Shown here: in pieces, positions 59,473 to 64,000 of the stretch
How positions within the stretch are numbered: position 1 is the first letter of the stretch
Layout of the letters: each line of letters begins with the position of its first letter
Origin: Leptoclinus maculatus
Lineage: Eukaryota > Chordata > Actinopteri > Perciformes > Stichaeidae
Assembly: GCA_032191485.1 (NCBI GenBank)
Contig: JAVDOI010000003.1
Span: 14,077,813-14,141,812, forward strand
Direction of reading: 5' to 3'
Length of the DNA: 64,000 bases
Program-made: the position numbers and the translations under genes
Notes under the pieces: model-generated
Database searches by the model: none
Told to the model about the DNA's origin: nothing
What the model saw: the letters and a program-made list of their open reading frames with translations, nothing else

Positions 59473-60619
59473 ATCATTGGCTTCCGGGGAAATTATTTTT
59501 GCACTAATTATTTCTGAAGATTCCAATTGACTCCCTCAACTGAGTGTAGCGGCTCCTCTGTGTACTCATTATATATTTGTTATTTAGCTTTGAGATGCCA
59601 CAATTAAGCTTTATGTTATCCTGTCAAAAGTTCCATGAATATGGTCTTCATGATGACGTCCAATTCAACCTTGTAAAGAGAGCACACCGTTGTTTACAGT
59701 TGGGTTTTTGTTTTGTTCGTTACGCCCGTCTTCTGCCATCGCTCAACATGTGTTATTCCTTTCTGAGGATTTTTCCGAAATTGACAGACTTACAGATGTT
59801 TAGGCCGAACATAGGAAATTCACGATCCATTTTGGAGGTTGTCAATTCCTAGAAAAACCTTCATGAATGTGGCATGAATAGATTAATTAGACATCTATCA
59901 CTATGATGGTTAACGTGGAGATTAACGTGGTTAAGTTCAAAGTTTGGTTACGTACCTGTTAAACATCAAAGAGGCAACACCATCTTCAAAGATGTCTGTC
60001 CTGAAAAGGCCCTCCAATGTTCACCATTGGTTTTCTGCCTATGCTGGTCCTGGACTTTATTCTTTGGTGTTTTGAAGCCTTATTATTTTATTAGCCTCTT
60101 TAATTTGTTTTAACGTTAATGATCTTCCACATTGTAAGTGCTAGCCAGCCAAAAAACACATAAGAAACACTACAAACAGCAGTAGCTTTCGCCATTAAAA
60201 ACATTCAAATTAGCATTTGGCTTCACAAATTACTTTGTGGTCCTTTTAAGACAACAATGTTGAACTATCATTGACTACAGTATAAACAACCGCAGGGGCT
60301 GGAAAAAGTACTGAGCCATTAAGAGTTTCCCTGTGCCAAGTGTATTTTAAGGACCGTTCTGCTAGAATAAAGATCATAAGCATCTGTCTGCACTTCACTG
60401 CTCTGTTGTTGACTGGCAGGATTTTGGAAGAATCTGGCAGAATGTTTTGACAGATGTGTATTTCCTGTAGTTTTGTGGTCGTCTCTCTCTGTGATTTTTT
60501 TTTAAGCTGTCAGTGTGAAAATAAAATGTCATTATCAGAGCAGTGAGAACAAAAAAAGGCACAGAGTGAAATGATGTGTATGCAGAAAGCGGAATGAAAA
60601 ACACTACTGATTAGAAAAT
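59473..60619. other. Gap between convergent begain and wdr25
   Basis: No gene seen. A + strand AATAAA at 60366-60371 could mark an even longer begain 3'UTR. Confidence 0.5.
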
Positions 60620-60729
60620 GCCTGAAGAGATTTTTTTATTTTTGTTTTGACAAAAACTTCAAGAGCATGATGTTGAAGTCCCTTGCTGTTTATAGAGTGA
60701 AAGTTGATTATAAAAGTTATTAAAGTTAT

Positions 60730-60773
<44 letters not shown>

Positions 60774-61070
60774 ACCTAGACTGCTACCGCCTGCCACTTC
60801 ACAATAGTTCACTCTTTGAACTGTAATCATACTTCCGTTTATCTCACGCAGTGTATCTTTCCCTATCAGGATGTTAAAACCATTGGACAAATAAGAACAA
60901 CATGCTTACAAAAACATTTACACCATAGAGAGCCTAGTTCTTATCATCTTATGCACAGAGATTATGGGAGATAAAGTCTTTAAGATGGATGTGCACACAA
61001 GGTTTTACTTCGATATATAATCTTCTCTTGGTCTTTTTTCAGTCCGTATTTACGTGTTCATTCACAGTCC
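60620..61070 (-). other. wdr25: wdr25 3' untranslated region (approximate)
   Basis: Sequence between the TAA and a minus-strand AATAAA at 60640-60635. It includes a long TG/CA microsatellite at 60729-60772. Confidence 0.5.
60729..60772. repeat. (TG)n microsatellite
   Basis: About 44 bp of near-pure TG with one TA interruption, inside the presumed wdr25 3'UTR. Confidence 0.97.
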
Positions 61071-61292
61071 TTAGTGCCAGACCTTGATCTCACCGGCCCA
61101 GTCGCAGGTGGCCGCAGTCGCAGGCAGGATGGGATGCTGAGAAACGCACAGGCAGGGCTGGCTGTGGGCGTGGAGAGTGTGCAGAATACGAGCATTGTGG
61201 TAATCGTAGAAGTGAGCGGAGCCGGTGGAGCTTCCTGAGGCCAGGATAGTTCCATCCAGAGAAAACTCACACTGCACCGCGTATCCCTCAAC
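61071..61292 (-). CDS. wdr25: wdr25 last coding exon
   Basis: A 222-nt exon with acceptor TCTCGTTCTAG. It encodes 73 residues beginning VEGYAVQCEFSLDGTILASG and ending ATCDWAGEIKVWH plus TAA. It continues directly from YEGHK of the previous exon (EGHK-VEGY). The GSSTGSAHFYDY and TCDWAGEIKVW segments are the two last WD40 blade strands, and the same layout occurs in CDC40/Prp17. Confidence 0.95.
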   Translation of the reverse strand, partial: VEGYAVQCEFSLDGTILASGSSTGSAHFYDYHNARILHTLHAHSQPCLCVSQHPILPATAATCDWAGEIKVWH

Positions 61293-63062
61293 CTAGAACG
61301 AGAATATACTGTGTCAATATATGTGTCAATTACAACGCATTCGTCTGCTTAACAACTGGATTGTGATCCAGACTCGGGCAGCCTAAATGTTGAAATAGCA
61401 TGCATGTTTTAACATCTCTGGCTGTATCAGAGTAGACGGTTTGATTTCATTCATTAAATTAACAGACATTCTGATCTGGTTATTTAATATTTTAAATTGT
61501 TTCTCAATTGAATTCCCAGGAAGTATACTATATCACAAACCAATAAAAAATAACAAAAAGTGAAATTGAAATAATGAAATCCTCATCAGTGTGCCGCACT
61601 GTTGAGCATCTTTGTATAGAAATAAATGCAATCTCCTTTAACTGTGTTTAATGATCACCAGTAGTATAATAATACAAGTGGCTGCAGATGAAACTAGCAT
61701 TATGACATGACCATGAGATCTATAATACTATATCAGTCTATATTATATATTACATATGTAAAACAGAGAATGTAACTCTAGAAGATAACCACTTGGTTTG
61801 TCTAACTCACAATGCTGAGGCCTCGTATTTTGTCCCTTTTCTCTTACCCTAGAAATGAATTAGGACGAATCTCTTCAGGATCAGTATGGACAGGATCAAT
61901 GTTTAGAGCAACCGATAACTTTTAATCTTCATCTGGACACAGCATTGTGTTAAAAATCCATTATTTGGAGGTATTTTTGATCAGTGACGTCTGTAATGAA
62001 GTGGCTCAGCGCCACCAGAGAATAAACAGGACCTAGAATGTGAGATAGCACTTTGTTTCCTGTCCATTGTTCTTGAATCAACAAACCACACACCACTGTA
62101 GCAGCTCATCATACTTTCAGTTATATTTGCCAGCAATAATCTGCACTGTTTGCCTTCCTCAGTGGAAATATTGTTTTGTACTTAGCGTGTTTGCTTTGGG
62201 GGAGGGTGTTGGGGGAGGAAACAGGTTATGGATCTACGGTACATGTCAGCTATATGTTTTGTACGTTGCGTCTGTGTGTGTGTGTTTATTCTACTGCCTT
62301 TCTACAGTTTTGTGGGATGTTGCTGAAGTTGTTTGTGTGAGTGTACATTCTGTATTGATCAGGCCTGCGTCAACACCCCCCCCCCCACACCCCCTCCCCA
62401 ACCCCATCCTGAGGCCACAGTCGTTACTGACCTTGTGTCCTTCGTATCGCCGCCTCTTGTTCATTCTATAGGGCTGCTGGGAGGAAAACACTGCCATGTA
62501 GTCCCCATTAGTCTGGGCAATAAAAGACTCCTCCAGTGGGTGGAGAGCCAGGCTGGGGCACGTGTATCGCTCCTGGTGGCCAAATGAGTCGGGGGGGGAA
62601 AGTCAGCTGCATGTCAACTAGATCATTATTTGCAATATTATTATGTTCAGATTCTGTTACTTGTAAATGCTTCATCATATCGTGCAATTCGTCTACTATG
62701 GTTATTTATGAGGCGACAGTTTGTGTTGTATTAAATGGCATTGTACACTGTTCCTGTTATTTTGTCCATCCTACATATTAAATAGTATGGAAAATGTACA
62801 AGACCCCGGGGACTTCTTGTACTGTTCAATAAATCCTTAATTCAACTCTAGAAATACAGATTTTTTTCCTCATTCACACACATTTCTTTACCTGGTAGAT
62901 CTGGTTGGAGACCTTGGCTGTGGTCTGGTAGTCCCAGGCGATGAGGGTGCGGTCGGCAGAGTCTCTGCTCACGCAGTCAGAGCTCGTTATGAAGTCCACA
63001 CCACCTCTCAGAAACAGGATGTCCAGGGTCTGCTGGATCCCTGCCTTGTACACTTTCACCAC
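61071..63062 (-). CDS. wdr25: wdr25, last three coding exons (partial gene)
   Basis: Exons 63062-62892, 62572-62432 and 61292-61071 join in phase 0 and give 177 residues ending EIKVWH, then TAA. They correspond to the C-terminal WD40 blades of WDR25, ending in the WD-type terminus KVWH. WDR25 resembles the splicing factor CDC40/Prp17, but its own role is poorly known (family knowledge). Earlier exons, including the N-terminal half and first blades, lie beyond 64000. The gene is transcribed toward begain, and from memory the human genes have the same convergent arrangement. A likely poly(A) signal, AATAAA on the minus strand, lies at 60640-60635. Confidence 0.93.
61293..62431 (-). other. wdr25 intron
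   Basis: No exon seen. Contains a C-rich run at 62376-62400 and a short TG run near 62273-62285. Confidence 0.85.
62432..62572 (-). CDS. wdr25: wdr25 exon
   Basis: A 141-nt, 47-codon exon with acceptor TTGGCCACCAG and donor AAG|GTCAGT. It encodes ERYTCPSLALHPLEESFIAQ, then TNGDYMAVFS, and ends RMNKRRRYEGHK. It matches the family's ERYTCPSLALHP and RRRRYEGHK. Phase 0 at both ends. Confidence 0.95.
62892..63062 (-). CDS. wdr25: wdr25 exon (WD40 blade with WDY)
   Basis: A 171-nt, 57-codon exon with acceptor GCGTTTCCAG and donor CAG|GTAAAG. It encodes VVKVYKAGIQQTLDILFL and RGGVDFITSSDCVSRDSADR followed by TLIAWDYQTTAKVSNQIYQ. The IQQTLDILFL and RDSADRT-IAWD motifs are diagnostic of WDR25. Confidence 0.95.
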
Positions 63063-64000
63063 CTGGAAACGCACAAATTAGCACCAAGCCCTTTAAAATT
63101 CATATTGAAGACGAGGAGGAAATCCTCTTCAATCTACGATACAGTGGGAAGTGTTACTGTGTGCAGAATCTCAAGCAGTTGTTTATACCACAGCTAGTAC
63201 ATTTCAGACAATTTAATTTATCCATGATGCTTTTATTGTTCTGCTAGTTTGACTACACAACTTTCATGACACTCCGCTCAAAAGAGCAATTAACAGGAAG
63301 GAGGGAAACTTTTAACAAGAAGTCAGACGCAGTACAGTGCGTCAGCGGTCTTTGCCTTTAAAGATGCAGTCGACTTATCCTTTGTTAACTCAAAACTTTA
63401 GTGACAGTTGATTCTAATAATGCTGCACTGTTGCAGTACAACAAACACAGTCAGTGAAGCTGCTGTCAGGTTAAAGCAGTATCATAACAGCACTGTAATA
63501 TAAAACTTACTCTAAAAAACGTTAACGTCCATCTGCAGTGGAAAACATTGACACAGCTCCTCACCTGTACCGGTCTTACTGCTGTGTGATGGCAGCAGCT
63601 ATTTTTCTTTAATTGGATTAGGTTCAATTTCAGAGCTACAGAGCGAACAGCTTGTAACTTGAACCAAACTTGAAACTCTTGCTCTTATCAATGACTTTTA
63701 ACATAACATGGTAAGACCTCACGAGCCCATTTGGAAAGACTTCAGATTGATACTTTAATGTTGCTCCTGTGAGCCGTTTTTTAATCTGGTGGGATCACTT
63801 CACCCCAAAAGCAAAGAAGAACACAGCCCAAGACTAAGACTGACAGGATGCACAGGGCGCTACAGCTTTAGCAAACTGATTTGCTGAGGACCGGTTCGAC
63901 ACTCACTCTGTAACTCACATTGACACCTACTGGCAGAAGCAATCCCTGCTGTATTACATCTGCAAACCCTGCAGGGAAACTATTCAGTTAGCTGTGAGAG
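63063..64000 (-). other. wdr25 intron running off the window
   Basis: No upstream wdr25 exon was recognised. The expected preceding blade (with a KAWD/GG-S motif) is not present, so that exon lies beyond 64000. Confidence 0.7.

Noticed and set aside
63563..63600. Possible minus-strand donor CAG|GTGAGG that might end another wdr25 exon
   Set aside because: The frames leading into it do not resemble the expected preceding WD40 blade, and no acceptor with an open frame follows.

Overview
This is a stretch of vertebrate nuclear DNA, most likely from a ray-finned (teleost, probably percomorph-type) fish. It is AT-rich, intron-dominated sequence with GT-AG splice sites. It also carries several dispersed repeats of kinds I remember as common in teleosts, plus long CA/TG, GA and CT microsatellites. 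There are no operons, and no tRNA or rRNA genes were seen.

Two protein-coding genes are supported and converge tail to tail. (1) The + strand carries begain, for a brain-enriched guanylate-kinase-associated protein of the postsynaptic density. Five exons (38640-38801, 42761-42827, 50173-50280, 52756-52839, 55666-57204) match the vertebrate BEGAIN family from the N-terminal coiled coil to the C terminus, and every splice phase agrees. Upstream, a 1793-nt open exon (19923-21715) and a 32-nt mini-exon (25829-25860) fit the same phases exactly. Together they would give a fish BEGAIN with an N-terminal extension of roughly 600 disordered residues including a Ser-Pro tract. This link is inferred. 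The first exon and promoter were not found and may lie in 1-19922 or left of the window. (2) The - strand carries the last three coding exons of wdr25 (63062-62892, 62572-62432, 61292-61071), a WD40 protein related to the splicing factor CDC40/Prp17. Its earlier exons lie beyond the right edge. From memory, human WDR25 and BEGAIN are also convergent neighbours on 14q32.

The most unusual object sits antisense in a begain intron: a 3040-bp LTR retrotransposon (39221-42260). Its two 415-bp LTRs look identical by eye (TGTCAC...GTGACA), it has a 5-bp target duplication (CTTTG), a polypurine tract, and a 13-nt leader between the 5' LTR and the first ATG. Ten of those leader bases are perfectly complementary to a site in the LTR just downstream of a TATA box. 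That is the layout expected for self-primed reverse transcription (Tf1/sushi-type Ty3-Gypsy). The element encodes no recognisable protease, reverse transcriptase or integrase. Instead, one 723-codon frame fills the interior, built from five minisatellite arrays with units of 27, 36, 33, 30 and 45 bp, all multiples of three.

Layout: 1-19922 non-coding with repeats, two RFX X-box-like palindromes and one orphan exon candidate; 19923-38639 proposed N-terminal begain exons and introns; 38640-57204 begain core with the LTR element; 57205-about 59470 begain 3'UTR with a MITE-like palindrome; about 59470-60630 gap; about 60630-64000 3' end of wdr25.
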